NCBI GenBank assembly: GCA_932521035.1
Contig: OW051497.1
Span: forward strand, 8,060,001-8,124,000
Length of the DNA stretch: 64,000 nt
Reading direction: 5' to 3'
Source of the DNA: Oscheius dolichura
Taxonomy: Eukaryota; Nematoda; Chromadorea; Rhabditida; Rhabditidae
Position numbers and translations under genes: made by a program. Numbering within the stretch: position 1 is the stretch's first letter; every line of letters begins with the position of its first letter. The notes beneath the pieces were generated by a model that was given only the letters and a program-made list of their open reading frames with translations, ran no database searches and was not told where the DNA came from. Shown one piece after another: positions 11,801-23,869 of this stretch.

Positions 11801-14783
11801 TTTTGCTATAATCACAATAAATATGTTGTCTAGAACAAGAAGGTAGCTCAGGTTTTAGGTTGTCTTTCTCTAGTACGAGAAGGAGAAGCCATTGTGTCGG
11901 ATGAGGTTTGACGTTATTCATTAAGAGGACTTCACGAGGGGAAAGGAGAATCCCTAGAGGTTTTCTCAAAAACCAAAGAACTTCGGCTTCTTGTTAGGAA
12001 GCCGCCTTTATAAACAAGGTGAGCACATTAATGATAACGAGGTTTTCTATTACAGAGGGGAATAACCTATTTCTATAATAATAAACTAACCATCTAAGCA
12101 ATCAAGGCAGACTGTATCTAAATAGAGCCGATATATAGAAAGGCGCGGGGGATTATATGCCGGTTTTTCTTGTTCAGGAGATACCCAACCAATGAGGGGC
12201 TACTAGGTTGGTAGCGGTGAGGTAGTACACCAAGTTTTGACCTAATTTTATCATTATAAGACACCCCGATAAAGACGGCATTCCCTTTCCCCAATTTCCT
12301 TCACACGGCGAGCATATCCTGTAAAATGATAGTGAGATAATGCCCTACCATGCCTATGGTTTTAAAACTGATCTTTGTAGAGGTAAATTGTTAAAGTGCT
12401 GCCGCCAAAATTGGCTCTTATAACTTGCGCGGATCGTTATTGCCTCCATTTGTTAATATTGAAAAGAGAAAAAAGTCTTTACCTGCGGTGGAGAATTCAA
12501 AGGATAGTTTTTTACGAAATTGTTCTTCGTGATATCTGAAAGACGAGAATAACAACTAGTCTCCCAAACGGACAGACCGAAGATTATCATTGAGCTGTAT
12601 GTAGGAGGATAACGTTGATCCCTTCAGAAAATCCACCTCGGAATTATCTTTGCTTCCAAATGTCTAAAAAAGAACAATATTGAAGCGATAAAAGGGAAAA
12701 GAACAAGACCTGCATGTACTCCACAACGTGTTTCCGAGGAGGAAGAACTGGCTGAGGGCCATTGGATAGCAGCCCTCGCTGAATGGTCGAACACTCTTCA
12801 TACGAGCCGTCGCCCTTTCTGTCCAGCAGTTTGTCTCCCTAAACAGAGTTTTCCTTCTTTGTTTCGTCTATATCAGGCATACCATAAAGGTGTCGATCAT
12901 CCTGGCCTTCAGCTCACTGCTGTCCAGTTTAGAAGCAGCCTGCTCTGCCAGAACCTGACCATTCTTCTCCTTCTTCTGGCTTTTACTTTGTGTGACTTCG
13001 CTGGTCTTCTCCAGGGTTTTTGTTTTTGTGGATTGACCTGTAATCTGTTTGTTCTTGCCATCTCAACCAGGCGGACGAGTGTTGACAACCGGGAAGTGTA
13101 TGCTAATCCGCTGGGAGGTGCTTGAGACGTCTCATTACAAGTGTAGATGATTCATTTTTACGTAGGAGGAGGGAAAAAAGAACACGAAAATGAGGAGAGA
13201 ACATACCCATCGGTACAAGCGATGAAGCAGCATCCAGTTCGCTAAGAGGATTTCGCTCTCGAAATCTGGAAATGATACAGAATAAGCCAACTGTGGGGAA
13301 AAGGGCGAAAACCTGGAGAACGGATTCCGGGTGAAGAAGTCGGTATTCTCTTCTTCCTCGTCATCATTCATCGTTTTTCCACCATCACGGAAAACTCGAG
13401 AGATTGTGGGATTTCCACCGCCTCGGGTGGATATTGTGACCTGGAAAAACACAACTGAACATTCCGTTTTCCAAGTAGAATTTGAAACAATACAGCATGG
13501 CAGGAATCGTTTTAGTTTTGAAGTGGTCCATCATCTTCCCGACAACAGCAACATTTCAGCGCAGTTTTGAACTTTGAAAATTGATTTTATTTTCAAAATT
13601 TTAGACTGTCCCGTGCTTTGTTCCCAGAGCGAAACAAACAACTCAGATCGGCCATTCTTGGCTAATCCCAACATGCGCTGCCATGTTACCATTCTTTCAA
13701 AAGAGAACAAACGGTATTAATTGCGATGCTGAAGCTCACAAATTACCCCAATATAGTATTGAATCTGTTCTGACGAAATCTACGAGTTACCTGTTTGCTG
13801 CTCTGCGAAACATTGACGGTCCTCGTCTTCTTCATCCGCACCTCCGTTCCATCTGCCAATCTTTGTATTTCCTCTTCGCACATCTGCCCATCAATTGTTT
13901 ATCATTTCTCATGAAAATGTTTACCTTTTGCCCATGCTTTTCAGCCCTCTCTTCTTTCTCTTCGGTCGTCACGCCGTCCTCGTCCGATTCTCCGCCGAGA
14001 TCAGGAAATTGGGGAGAAAATTTGGGAACTTGTCTAAAATCGACGTAAAAAGGGGGCAAAAAAAGTAGTTACCGAATGTTTAACTGCTTTAAAAGCTGGT
14101 CGAGATCAGGGTCATCCATTTCAGAAATGGTAGCACGAGGAGCTTCTGGACTGGGCTCCCGATACGGTTTAAAGTCAGTCGTAACTGAACGAGAAGTCGG
14201 CGGCTTACTGGGACAATCAGTCAATGCCTGTAATAAATGTTTCGTGCAAGGCCTGAATGTTTTTGACGCTGACAAAAAATCAACATAAACTAAGTGACTA
14301 ACACTCGTGACTTCAGCCACGGCGATCATCAACGCGTCGGTATTTAGACTCTTCTCCGACATGATGTACTGATCTATGCATCGCAATAATCGAACCAGGC
14401 TGTCCTAAAAGCATTAGCTAGAGAACAATAACAAGGAATTCGACCTGTAGCCTTTTGTCATTGACGTCACAGTTAACGGACACGGCGTCCAACAAGGCTG
14501 TTGCGCTTTCTTAAAGTACGTCCACTTCAGACAAAAGGAATGACGAAAACTCACTGGATATGAGCTGCTTACTGCCGGAACAGATGACTTGCCGGAGGTA
14601 GCAGAGCGCAACCTGCACCTCCCGCGCTGTTGCCATTTGCTGAAACGTTAATTTCAATCTTTTGATTTCGATTTCAAGGAACTAAAACGAAACTACTCGC
14701 AAAATAGCTTCTGGAGCCGTCAAACGGCCAGTGTAAATTGGAAAAGAGTTGCGCGTTGCTGCAGTCACTGAACAATGTGCCAT
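8832..14783 (-). CDS. C3G/RAPGEF1-like Rap guanine nucleotide exchange factor
   Basis: Exchange factor expected to activate Rap-type small GTPases at the membrane. It is read on the minus strand. The N-terminal exon 14783-14697 (MAHCSVTAATRNSFPIYTGR) is followed by a helical region (MATAREVQVRLCYLRQV; SLVRLLRCIDQYIMSEKSL) resembling the C3G N-terminus. An acidic, proline-containing linker runs from about 14.1 to 12.5 kb (SEMDDPDLDQLLKQLNIR; LDSSELKARMIDTFM; NGPQPVLPPRKHVVEYM). The RasGEF_N module is near 10.35-9.8 kb (RDALLVYATQSNASLIYQEA, FLVTYRTFISSVDLINKLVK). The catalytic RasGEF domain is near 9.8-8.83 kb (MTVIDSQLFQHIE, PAELLWWAQDQD, CNFNSYLAVLSALMSSPLAR, VVLQDLTFINVGNP, MINFLKRWHQYA). 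The end, FFDSFRNYMDEEQTWQ then KPPKRRLN, resembles the C3G terminus. The 10.9-12.5 kb part has no exon I can place and is probably a large intron. An acceptor (TTGTTCAG) lies just after the proposed ATG, so the start may be further upstream. Confidence 0.86.
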
Positions 14784-16890
14784 AATACGCTCATTAAGAC
14801 GATATGGAGATTTTCGGGGGATAGCGGGGAAGCCGTTGAATTCTGACCAGACCGACTCGCTGTCGACTCTGTTTGCGTAAACGTTCTTTAGGGAGAAGTA
14901 CTGTACGGGAGGGCGTAGTGGGGGCGTTTATCTAATTTAGTTTAGGGACACTTGTTTGAGCAGTGATGAGTCAAGCAAGAAGAACACGGAGCCCGGGGGC
15001 CCCGTTCTAGTTTCTAGACGACGGCTGCGATGCCACCACATGGTGAGAAAGAACCTCTGAATGCCCACACGATGTGCCTAAGGAACACGTGTTTCTCCTC
15101 TCGACAGAATGCATGTTCCTCCCGGGAAAAAGGAAAGAAAAAGGGACTTACGAAAGTCTCTGCGAAAACGTCTAGAGCATAGCGGAAAAATAAAGGCAGC
15201 GGGGGAAATTGAGGCCTGGAAAATAAATTAGGCCAGCCAAAAATGAATGTCACCGGCCGCGGAGCCAACGACTCGAACAATGAAAAAGGAAAGCGACTGT
15301 CTGTTTACGAGAAATAAACAGAAACAGTCTGCATGAATCATATAAGCTCCGCCTTGTTTTCTAATAAATAGAGAGGGGAAAATAGTCGATTTCGAAAATG
15401 GCTCTGATAAAATGAGGGATAAACAACAGATATCATCATTTCATTTTGTGCTAAAACAAAAATGGACACGTAGAAAGGGAACCAATGATTTTATGAACTT
15501 TAGTTACTGCACACTTATCAAAATTGGGCGACAATTGCGCTGATAATTGGACAAATTAAGCTTTCCTTCTAAAAACTCGACTGTGCCTCCATTTTGCATT
15601 GACCAGATATGGAAAAGATGTTCAGAAGTTAGAAATTCGGAAGAAAACAAAGAAAGTATCTTGTTCTTTTTAACAAATAATTGAAATGAACAATGTAACG
15701 TTTTGGGTTCGGAATATAAATGTAAAAAGAGTAGAAGTTGGTTGAAAAGTGAGCAGAGAAAAAAGGCGTGATGTTTCACAATACCGAAAATTCCTGTCTG
15801 ATGATTTTTCACAGAAACGCTTTGAAGGAAAGCCATGCGAATTGGCGTTTAAAATCAGCAGACAGTCTCGGACCAAGATCCTTTTTTTCTCCGGCTATAA
15901 AATTGCAATGTGTCCACAAAGGGGCTCTCAAGGTCTCAGTGACAGATACTGCGAAAGGAGGAAGCTGCACAGGTCAATGTTTGTGCTGTCGCGCAGCTTG
16001 CAGACAGACGGGTGAAACAAGCCGTGACGAGGACTTTCTGGACTGTTCAGTTGAGAAACTGTGGAATCTTGCCTCTTATTTCATTAACGAGTGAAAACGG
16101 ATGGCAAAAAATTGAACGGCTTTCGAGAAAATGTTATGGGGGCTCGCGGGAAAAGTCGAGAAACAATCACGCCAGGTTTCTTGCTTGCAAAAAGCCGAGT
16201 GTTTGGTAAACTTTGGAAGACAGTTGAGGCGCGCGAAAAAGCACCAGCGACACATCCTCTCAGGTCAACTGGAGTTTGTGTCTGGCCTCTTTTTATATCA
16301 ACAATTCTCTCCCGGCGCGGAGCTCATGCCCAGATCGCATCTAAATAGTCCGTAATGAGGAGAGGTATCCCCCAGGAATCCGACAGAGCAGGCGGATGGG
16401 TTGACCTGGTCAAGAGCGACAAACGATGTCTTGGAGCATGTTTTCAAAAGGATTACTGTACATGTGATGGTATGCCGGAATCGATGGGCCTCCCCGCGGC
16501 GACGCTGTGTCAACAGGCCCTCGCTCCTCAATCATATCTAATTTGCAACGCCTTTTCTTCTAGGATATACAAGAAAATTGTCACGTTCGTCTCAATATAA
16601 TCAGCTATATTGCAGCACTTTTTCTCTTTAGACTTTCCCCCGGGCGCCCTACTGCGGAGTCGTTGATTTCCGCTAATTTTGGTGTGATTTTCTTTCGCGG
16701 CAAAAAATAAGCCCCTTGAGGAATATGTAAAAGACGATCTGCTCCACCACAAAGTCTGGCAGTCAGAGAATTGAAGGTATTTATCCCCCCGAGAGCAGTC
16801 AGACGGACACTCAGCTGTAATGCTGTTCAAAATATCATAATCCATAAGGTTATAGCTTTAAATTGTATGCGGGGAATCAGAAAAGAAAAC
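14784..16890. other. Intergenic, upstream of the Rap GEF gene
   Basis: No supported gene. A 108-codon open frame at 15768-16094 (+) is cysteine-rich near its centre (CTGQCLCCRAAC) but has no recognised domain, splice context or start context. The rest shows no coding signal by eye. Confidence 0.45.
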
Positions 16891-16891
16891 A

Positions 16892-17049
16892 GAACCAACC
16901 TCTGCTGACGCAGATCCAGTGATACTGGTGTTGGAACGCCGTCGACGTTTGGATATACGACTCTGAAAAATAAACATTTCCAGTGTAGAAATGGAGGGGG
17001 AGATCTGACTCATGTCCGGGGGCTCGTTGTTTTGGTCATTTGTATGCAT
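16892..17049 (-). CDS. Possible exon(s) of an unidentified minus-strand gene
   Basis: An open frame begins ATG at 17049 (MHTNDQNNEPPDMSQISPSI) and contains an internal TTTTTCAG acceptor, so the exon may be only SRISKRRRRSNTSITGSASA, ending at a GTTGGT donor near 16893. The Arg/Ser-rich stretch looks like a nuclear-localisation or phosphorylation-rich linker. It could be an upstream exon of the Rap GEF gene (same strand, about 2 kb away), but the reading phase does not join simply to the exon at 14783. Function unknown. Confidence 0.28.
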
Positions 17050-17541
17050 CGCTCTGTTTTTGGGGGACCGACCTGTTCCCCAACTCTATTATATTGATTG
17101 GTAACTGATGGTTTCCTCCTTTGCAGGCTCTCCAATGTGCATAGTTCCATCACAACCTGTGGTCATGGCGCCACTGCACCAAGCGAGTTGCTCATTTTTG
17201 GCGTCACCCTAACTGAGATAAAAGTAAAAGAGCTTACGCTTACTGTGGCTAAGGGTTATTGTAGCGAACTGTCCCATAAAATCAGGGAGTAGCTCCCAAA
17301 AATTACCGAATGTGACAAAAGAATGCGTTTCAAGATCCCCAAAGAGTCCATTCAAATTTATTTTACTGTAACACAACTGAGCAACAATTAAAGAAGGGGA
17401 ACAAGACAAAGTTGTTGTGTGCTTGATGCTTTTCATATGTTTTTAGCTAAATTCGGGCAATTTCTTCAAATTAGCAGCATTTGGTTGTTTTTCATGAGTG
17501 TGTATACTTAAATAAAATTCATGAGTGTGTATACCGAAACA

Positions 17542-17929
17542 CTTTTCGGGGTTAAGTCACATCCTCATTTTCTTTTCGGGGTTAAGTCACACTTTTCGTC
17601 CCAATCTCTCCTTTTTGCTTATTTTGTGTTATTTCAGCCGTCTTATTGTATTTTATGGTGGGTTTTCTTCAGTAAAAATATTGTTCACTCCAAGGTAGGC
17701 ATTGCGGGGGGCTGCGCCCCCCGGACCCCCTGCTTTAACGGCTCCTCGTCGACATCAGTATATTCAATATAGTACCACTTATACACAAGAAGACCTTATA
17801 AAATGCAATTAGACGGGCGAAATAACACAAAATAAGCAAAAGGGAGAGATTGGGACGAAAAGTGTGACTTAACCCCGAAAATAAAATGAGGATGTGACTA
17901 AACCCCGGATTCATTTTCGGGGTTAAGTA
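17542..17929. repeat. Inverted-repeat element A with internal GC hairpin
   Basis: The left arm at about 17542-17655 and the right arm at about 17799-17908 are inverted copies differing at only a few positions (shared segments such as AAATAACACAAAATAAGC and GAGATTGGGACGAAAAGTG). The ~145-bp spacer carries the hairpin GGGGGGCTGCGCCCCCC (17706-17722), the tail GGACCCCC and, 49 nt from the hairpin start, TCAGTAT. The outer part of each arm contains copies of TTTTCGGGGTTAAGTCACA, and one more copy in direct orientation lies at 17913-17929. No coding capacity. The structure fits a foldback or MITE-like element. A clear target-site duplication is not seen, although CATGAGTGTGTATAC is directly duplicated just left of the element (about 17493 and 17519). 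Confidence 0.85.
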
Positions 17930-19864
17930 TTTCCCCCTTCCCCGTTTTTCATATGCTACCATTGCCCTTTCAACTCAACGACTGAATGACAAAATATGTA
18001 AAAAAGGGAAGCTTACAAGTTGATTGAAGAGCTTCCAAGTCTTACGTGAGAAAGACATAGCCTCCTAGACTTGCTAAAATAAGGAGGACAATAACCCGGC
18101 ACGGAAATGCATGGGCGACTTGAGTTCAATGCCTATCCATTAGGCAGCTCATAAAAAGGGATTTATGTTTCATGTATCCAGGCTAGGGGGGAAAATATAG
18201 GGGTTGAGAAGAAGAAAGCACGATACTAAGCAGCGGAAGCAAACCTTTTTGTCGAAAATCAAACGCAGACGATTCCTCATGCTCAATTTTCTATTGTTCG
18301 CATGCGTCATCTGGAAAGACATTTGGGTATGGGTGAAGAAGGGAGAATGAGAAAAGGAGCTCTTCAAAGGGGAGAAAACATAGACTCCTTTGGGGCAAAA
18401 ACATGTCAAACCGCGGTCTTTTAGCATAAAATATAAGCCTTATGAATAAGAGAAATTTAGAACGGCGTTCTCTTGGACTGGATACCTCCTTTTTACAGAA
18501 ACCCCCATCGACTTACAAATATTCCAAACTTTCGCATTAGGCGAGGGCGATATCTGCGTATTAACTGATCCCCTAGACGTCTTTCGTAGATTTCAGGCCA
18601 TCCAGGATATCCGGAACGGAAGGAATTTAATAGTTTTGCTCTGCTACACTGTGATTAGGAAGAATGTTCTTTAAAAATAGGTGACTAGACTAGAGATCTT
18701 TAAAAGGTTCGCGGGATCGGTGATGTTTAAATTGATCTTTAAATCGTACACAGGATTATCCTTTCCCCCGAAGATCTTTCCTAAATTTCCCATTTCCAGC
18801 ATTGTTCCTGATTGTTTCGAGGGTCTCTAATCAGCAAAATGCGGAGGCGGTTACGATTATTTCCTAGTTGGCCATGCTGTTAACTTTTTAAACGAAGAAA
18901 AGGGAAAATGGGTAGAACCAGGGGAACCCCATTGCCATGAACCTTCCAGAGCTCAGAGAGCAATTGCGACACCTTCGAAAATGTGACACTTTACAAAAAT
19001 ATAATAAACTGCAGAGTGTGGGACAGACACGTCTTGACCCACCGCACCTCATTATTCTTATTAAATAATAATGAATTGCGGTTAAATCACAGTCACAATC
19101 ACAATATCCTCTGAAGTTGTCTACCCATTTATTTGTAGGTTAATCGAAGTGACAATGAGGAAATACCTGGAGTTAAATTGCGTTTTGCCAACACAAGAAA
19201 ACGAGACGCCTTGAGGTACGTCAGCGAAAGTCAGCTGGCAAGCTGAGGAAGTGCACTACGTTCCAAATGCGATGGTTTTATTGCCGTTTATCACAGAGAG
19301 CGCTGTGCCCCTCCAGCCAGGACTGAATCATATTCCAAAAAGGGGTCGTTGGCTAGCCCTGATAAAGGGGAGGTCTCCCTTTCTCTCTCTCTGTTTTGGG
19401 ATGGTCGCCCTGCTACCGGTGGCATTCCACTACCGGCTGATAAAGAAAAGGATGAGGAAAGTGGAGTGAAATGAGTGTAAATCGATAAAGGAACATGAGG
19501 GAAATGTGCGCAATAGCACCGATCACCCATAATACGCAAAACACAATGGGCGAAATTTAACAGACGTGGTTGCAGTCCCACGGGAGTCGCTGCGCATGGC
19601 TGCGTAGATTATTGGACCTCGACGAGTTGAAACTTTTATATCTCTTCCCCTCCTCCTCCTCGTAACTGGTAATCTGATTTCGGCTGCGATTCAACCAACC
19701 TTTATGGCGCCATGGGGCGATGTTGACCTGGAGCCCCTCTTTAAATGCTAGCCTTCCGGTAAATAAGCAATTTTCTCTCGTTTTGAGGTTTGACAACTAT
19801 TTAATTTAAAAAACGTACAGTAGCTAGCAAAAAATAACTTTATTTTTTTGGGAGAGGTCATACC
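17930..19864. other. Intergenic, no gene recognised
   Basis: This is the downstream side of the small membrane-protein gene. A short (TC)n run lies near 19379. Open frames here are short, lack splice-site-flanked structure and show no recognisable motif. Confidence 0.5.
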
Positions 19865-20298
19865 TCAATTCTGAATAAACTGCACTAGTCCTTCGTAATA
19901 TTCGGTCATCGTGGGCACCTGATATGTTAGCAACAGCTTGCTGAATTTTTCCTTCGGGGGAGGTTCAGTGGCCTCTACTTCCGCGAGGATCTCCCGCTGT
20001 GATTTCTTCCTGTCAACAGGTGGTTCATCAATTTGCCCATTGAAATTGGCTGTATTGTTATTGTTGTTTCCAATAACTTTAGACCGTCTCAAGCCTTCTT
20101 TCTGGTCATCCTCGTGGTTTTCTACCTAGAATTTCGGCCTTAAAAGTGGGAAAATGAGGGTACCTGTAGTTTCTCTGCAAAATATCTGATATAAATATTA
20201 AATAGGAATATGAGGAATGCGACAAAGAAGGGATGTTTGATAGTAATGTAGAATACAAGGAGCAAACCAACGAGGAAGACTACTTCCGCGGGATCCAT
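19865..20298 (-). CDS. Small membrane protein with two N-terminal hydrophobic segments, function unknown
   Basis: Two exons are read on the minus strand, joined by a 38-nt intron (20126-20163, GTACCC...CTAG). The protein is about 131 residues. It begins MDPAEVVFLVGLLLVFYITI, with a hydrophobic stretch at about residues 5-20 and another at about 22-40 (FFVAFLIFLFNIYIRYFA). A hydrophilic tail follows: an Asn run (GNNNNNTANFNG), acidic and Pro-rich TEPPPKEKFSKLLLTYQVP, ending EYYEGLVQFIQN. The topology is probably a hairpin or two-pass membrane anchor with a cytosolic tail. An acceptor-like TTTTTAG lies 46 nt before the ATG and could be a cis or trans-splice site. It is on the same strand as, and about 400 bp downstream of, the K+ channel gene. 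I do not recognise the family. Confidence 0.7.
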
Positions 20299-20700
20299 CG
20301 GTTCACTGCGGTTCTTCTTTCGGCGCGGCTGTTCGTCGCGACTGCTAAAAAGCTGCTGTCTTTTTGTTAAATGTCACCAGAAGTCCTTCGCAGACAGAGA
20401 GGAAAGTTTAAACAACTCGTAAAGAATCCGTAACTTTACTAATTTGGCATGACATTTGGCGCTTTTGTTGTGTTGGGATAATCAGGCATAACAACCGTTT
20501 TGTACACAATATTAAGTGATACACCGCAAAAGAGATCAATCAGACGTACTCTCCTAAACAATAGAATGAAATAATTATGTTAAAATACTGTTGGGGGAAG
20601 GGAGAGACCCGGGGGTCAAATACCAGTACCGATAGGAGACAATAAAATTATCAATTACATGTCTACAAGATCAGGCAAGGCGGGGGAATATGGTTACACG
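20299..20700. other. Gap between two same-strand genes
   Basis: About 400 bp with no exon recognised. It holds the 3' side of the K+ channel gene and the TTTTTAG acceptor at about 20345 upstream of the small membrane-protein gene. The spacing is larger than usual for a nematode operon, so an operon is not claimed. Confidence 0.4.
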
Positions 20701-23700
20701 CTAAGGAAGGATACTAGAATTATTGGAGTCTGGGGATTTGTTGCGACGGTCACGGGAAGGAACGGTCAGGGTTACTGCAGGAGCGGACTGCCGCCTCTTC
20801 CTCATCCTTTCGAAATCTGTCTCGGGAGAGGCGCCTTCCAATAGGGGAGAGTTCCTCCTAGACCAGGCACTTCTAAAAAGTCAGGATTAACTAGTCAACG
20901 AATTTAAGTTTACCGGGAATGTTGCATAATAGTGTGTGAATACTTGCTGATGGACTTCCGTGCCCTCCTCGACGCTTCCATTGCCTTTTGGCTGATCTCC
21001 TCCTGCAGGATGAAATAACACATGGAGAACAGAGCCACACCTGCAACAAGTTCATAAACTTTGTGAAATGTCTGTTCCCCTTACCAATGATGATGAAAGG
21101 CGCGAAGACTAGGATAACATAAGGGTCCATGGGGAAAACGTCTCCAAATCCTACAAACAACTCATGTTTTTCGGGTAAACTAATCTAATTTTACCTATAA
21201 GTGCTATACTGTTGAAAAGGAAGTAAACAGAGGTGAAGTAGTCGAATTCCGTGTAGAGCATGAAGACGAACGAGGCGACAAATATGTAGGCAAAGAGCAC
21301 AAGCACTCCAGCTACGAATACCCGTCGTTGCTCATTGATTTCTAGCTTTGCTGGTTTTCCTTAAAATTGTTCTTACGTAAAATATAATTGTCTAATTACC
21401 GAAAAGTGAGTTGGAGCTGATTTTCCTAGAAAAGTGAGCTCTTTTCGTGTCACCCTCGCTGATGAGAATGACTGGCTGATGACTAGAATTACTGCTGACC
21501 AGACCATCTTCGAGATTTATTGCTTTCGGCCGGGACATGATCGTTGTGTGAACGTCATCTTCTAAAAATGTCTTTAATCCAGGAATAGAAGCCAGTTCTT
21601 ACTATTTCTCCGACAATGGCACCATTTCTTATAAGCGGCATTCAGTTTATTGTAAGTATTTATAAACACCACGCGGAACAGAGCACCTGCTTCCTTGATA
21701 AACCCAAAGAATAAGGAAAGCCCTAAATTTAGAATTTAATGAATTTCCTGGAAGTGGTCTACCAATGACAGCATAGAAAACAGTAAAGATTCGACACAAC
21801 GTTGTATCGGCAGCTACGTTACCATAGCCAATGGATGTATAGACACTGAAAGTTGGAAGTTATTGAAATCCCGGGTGGTTATCTTACCTGAAGGCGTAAA
21901 CATTGGCATTGATAAAGTTATTCATTGATAAGGTCATCGTCCTGTTTACGGCATGCCAACTGAAGGGAAAATGATTTGCAAAAGTTGAGTCAGTTCCTTA
22001 CTCTCGGTAGCATTTTTCTACCCCGTCTAATAACTCTTTCATGAGGTGGAAGCAGTCTTCTCCATCTCTACACAAGGCTTTGATATTCGTCAATTGTTCT
22101 AGTCTATCCTCCTTGCATCTGAAAATGCGCTGTTGAATATCCCCGTTTTGAATTACAGTACCGATTATTATATTCCCTCATTAGTCGATCATCATGTTCT
22201 CCGTCGGCCCATTGAAACAGAAAAGCACCTAGTACTGTATATACAGGCATGATGAATAAGTAGAAGAAATGGTAAAGCCGTGTTTTGCTTATTTGTGAGC
22301 CTTAACGATTCTCTGTATACGGGAGATCCTGAGTTACTTACTCGTTCTTTGTATTGTCTTACTGACATTGGCTAGTACCCGAGGTTTATCCGAGTCCATA
22401 TTTTGCTGTCTACTCAAAAAGAAGGCAGCTTTTTGTAGAACTGATGGATGGTTCTGAAAAAATAAGATTTATGGGGTAAAAAGGAGTACGCAAGTAGTCA
22501 GGGATGCCAGATGTTGGCTGCGGAGGGAAGCGAAATACGTCGCGCGGAGGACATATGGTCTGATCAACAAAATTTGGCGCCAAGGGGGCAAGGAAAAGTC
22601 GGATTCGAAACCGCCCACTCAAGTCACAAAAAGAGATATAATTGATTGTATAGAGGAAGCTATCCGAAAGGACGAACTGATTTGTCCTTGATGCCCGTAT
22701 TTGTTTGACCAGACGACACGTTTGGTTGGAAATGAAAAATTCGGGGCACATCCGGCATCCTGACGTCAAAAGAAAGAGAAGGATGTATCAAATCTGGTCC
22801 CACGTTTTTTTCAACCCTTAGAAGGGGACACGGGACGATGACTCAGATGGGGAAATGTGCTTCTGAGACGTTCGCTTGAAATTCGAGAGAAAGTGCCAGC
22901 TATTTTAAGAACGGGGGAATATACAAAAGAAGAAAAAGGGTCCGAGACTTCCCCCACCCTTAGGCATAACCCGCAACATTCCCAGAAATAAAGAGGCTTT
23001 TCGTTTTTATATTTTTGAATAATTAGAGATTCGCAAAAAGACTGCGGCGAGATTCTCAAGGGTGTCAGGTGGAAAACAAGGGAGTTGAGCATAGCTGAGG
23101 AATTTCGAGTAATCCCGATTGAAAGGCGAAGGACAGGATTGAGAATTTCAACTTCTAGGAGGCCGAACAGAATGTAGCCAATTAATACGCTCAAATTAAT
23201 CTCCACCTACCTCCTCTGGAAAATCTCCAACTGGCGACGTACTCTGTGCCGAGCTATGGCTAAGGTCCGGAATACTCTCCTCCATCGATGATTGCATCTA
23301 GAAGAACTGAATGACTTTAAGGAACAGCTGGTGACAAACACCCAATGTTGTCATAATAAGAGGGCATTGTTAAAAGTTTGAATGGTTTCGTGATGAGGAA
23401 CAATATGCTCAAGGTAAGTAGGCGTTAAGAGCCCCAGATGAAAACAAGCTCAGTGCGGGAGAGAGTTAACTTCTAGACTTTTGTGTGGGTAAGACTTGTT
23501 AGAGGGCAGGACGCCTAATTCTAAGTTGTCGGAGCACTTTTAAACCGGTTATAATAATTATTTTGGCTTCCCTCCCATCCAGTGTAGGTTTACTACGGGG
23601 GCGAAGTACAGATTGTATACTAAGTCAGGGTATTGCTGACCTTGAGTGCTTGTCTAGGTATCACATATCACTGGGCCAGCGATTAACAGCTGGTCATTTA

Positions 23701-23869
23701 CCTTTGTACCGGCTAATCCCCTTCTTTGTAGGAGTATAGAAGAACTGTTACCTACCTGTAGGTCCTCAACGGAACGGAAGCGTCTCTGTCGGGAGAGTGA
23801 CCGATTCGAACCAAGGCGAACCAGTCCCAGAGCACCCTGTGGCCGAGCGAATTGCTCGCCTGCGGCCAT
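20701..23869 (-). CDS. Two-pore-domain (K2P/TWK-type) potassium channel
   Basis: Plasma-membrane background K+ channel with two pore loops per subunit, acting as a dimer. Minus-strand exons: 23869-23756 (MAAGEQFARPQGALG...), 23297-23211 (MQSSMEESIPDLSHSS...), 22453-22342, then TM1 near 22.3 kb (YHFFYLFIMPVYTVLGAFLF). An extracellular cap with cysteines follows (CKEDRLEQL, ALCRDGEDCFHLMKE). Pore 1 has the filter TSIGYGN (about 21.8 kb) and TM2 reads CRIFTVFYAVIGLGLSLFFG. A cytosolic segment is followed by TM3 (VFVAGVLVLFAYIFVASFVF), pore 2 with filter ALIGFGD (about 21.2-21.1 kb) and TM4 (YVILVFAPFIII...VALFSMCYFIL). The tail is basic and Ser-rich (RNSPLLEGASPETDFERMRK) and ends at a TAG at 20701. 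GYG in pore 1 and GFG in pore 2 are the usual K2P pair. All exon phases I checked join. The cytosolic N-terminus of about 85 residues may allow alternative starts. Confidence 0.92.

Noticed and set aside
16355-16600. Cysteine-containing 81-codon frame
   Set aside because: No signal peptide, splice signals or recognisable spacing. Probably random.
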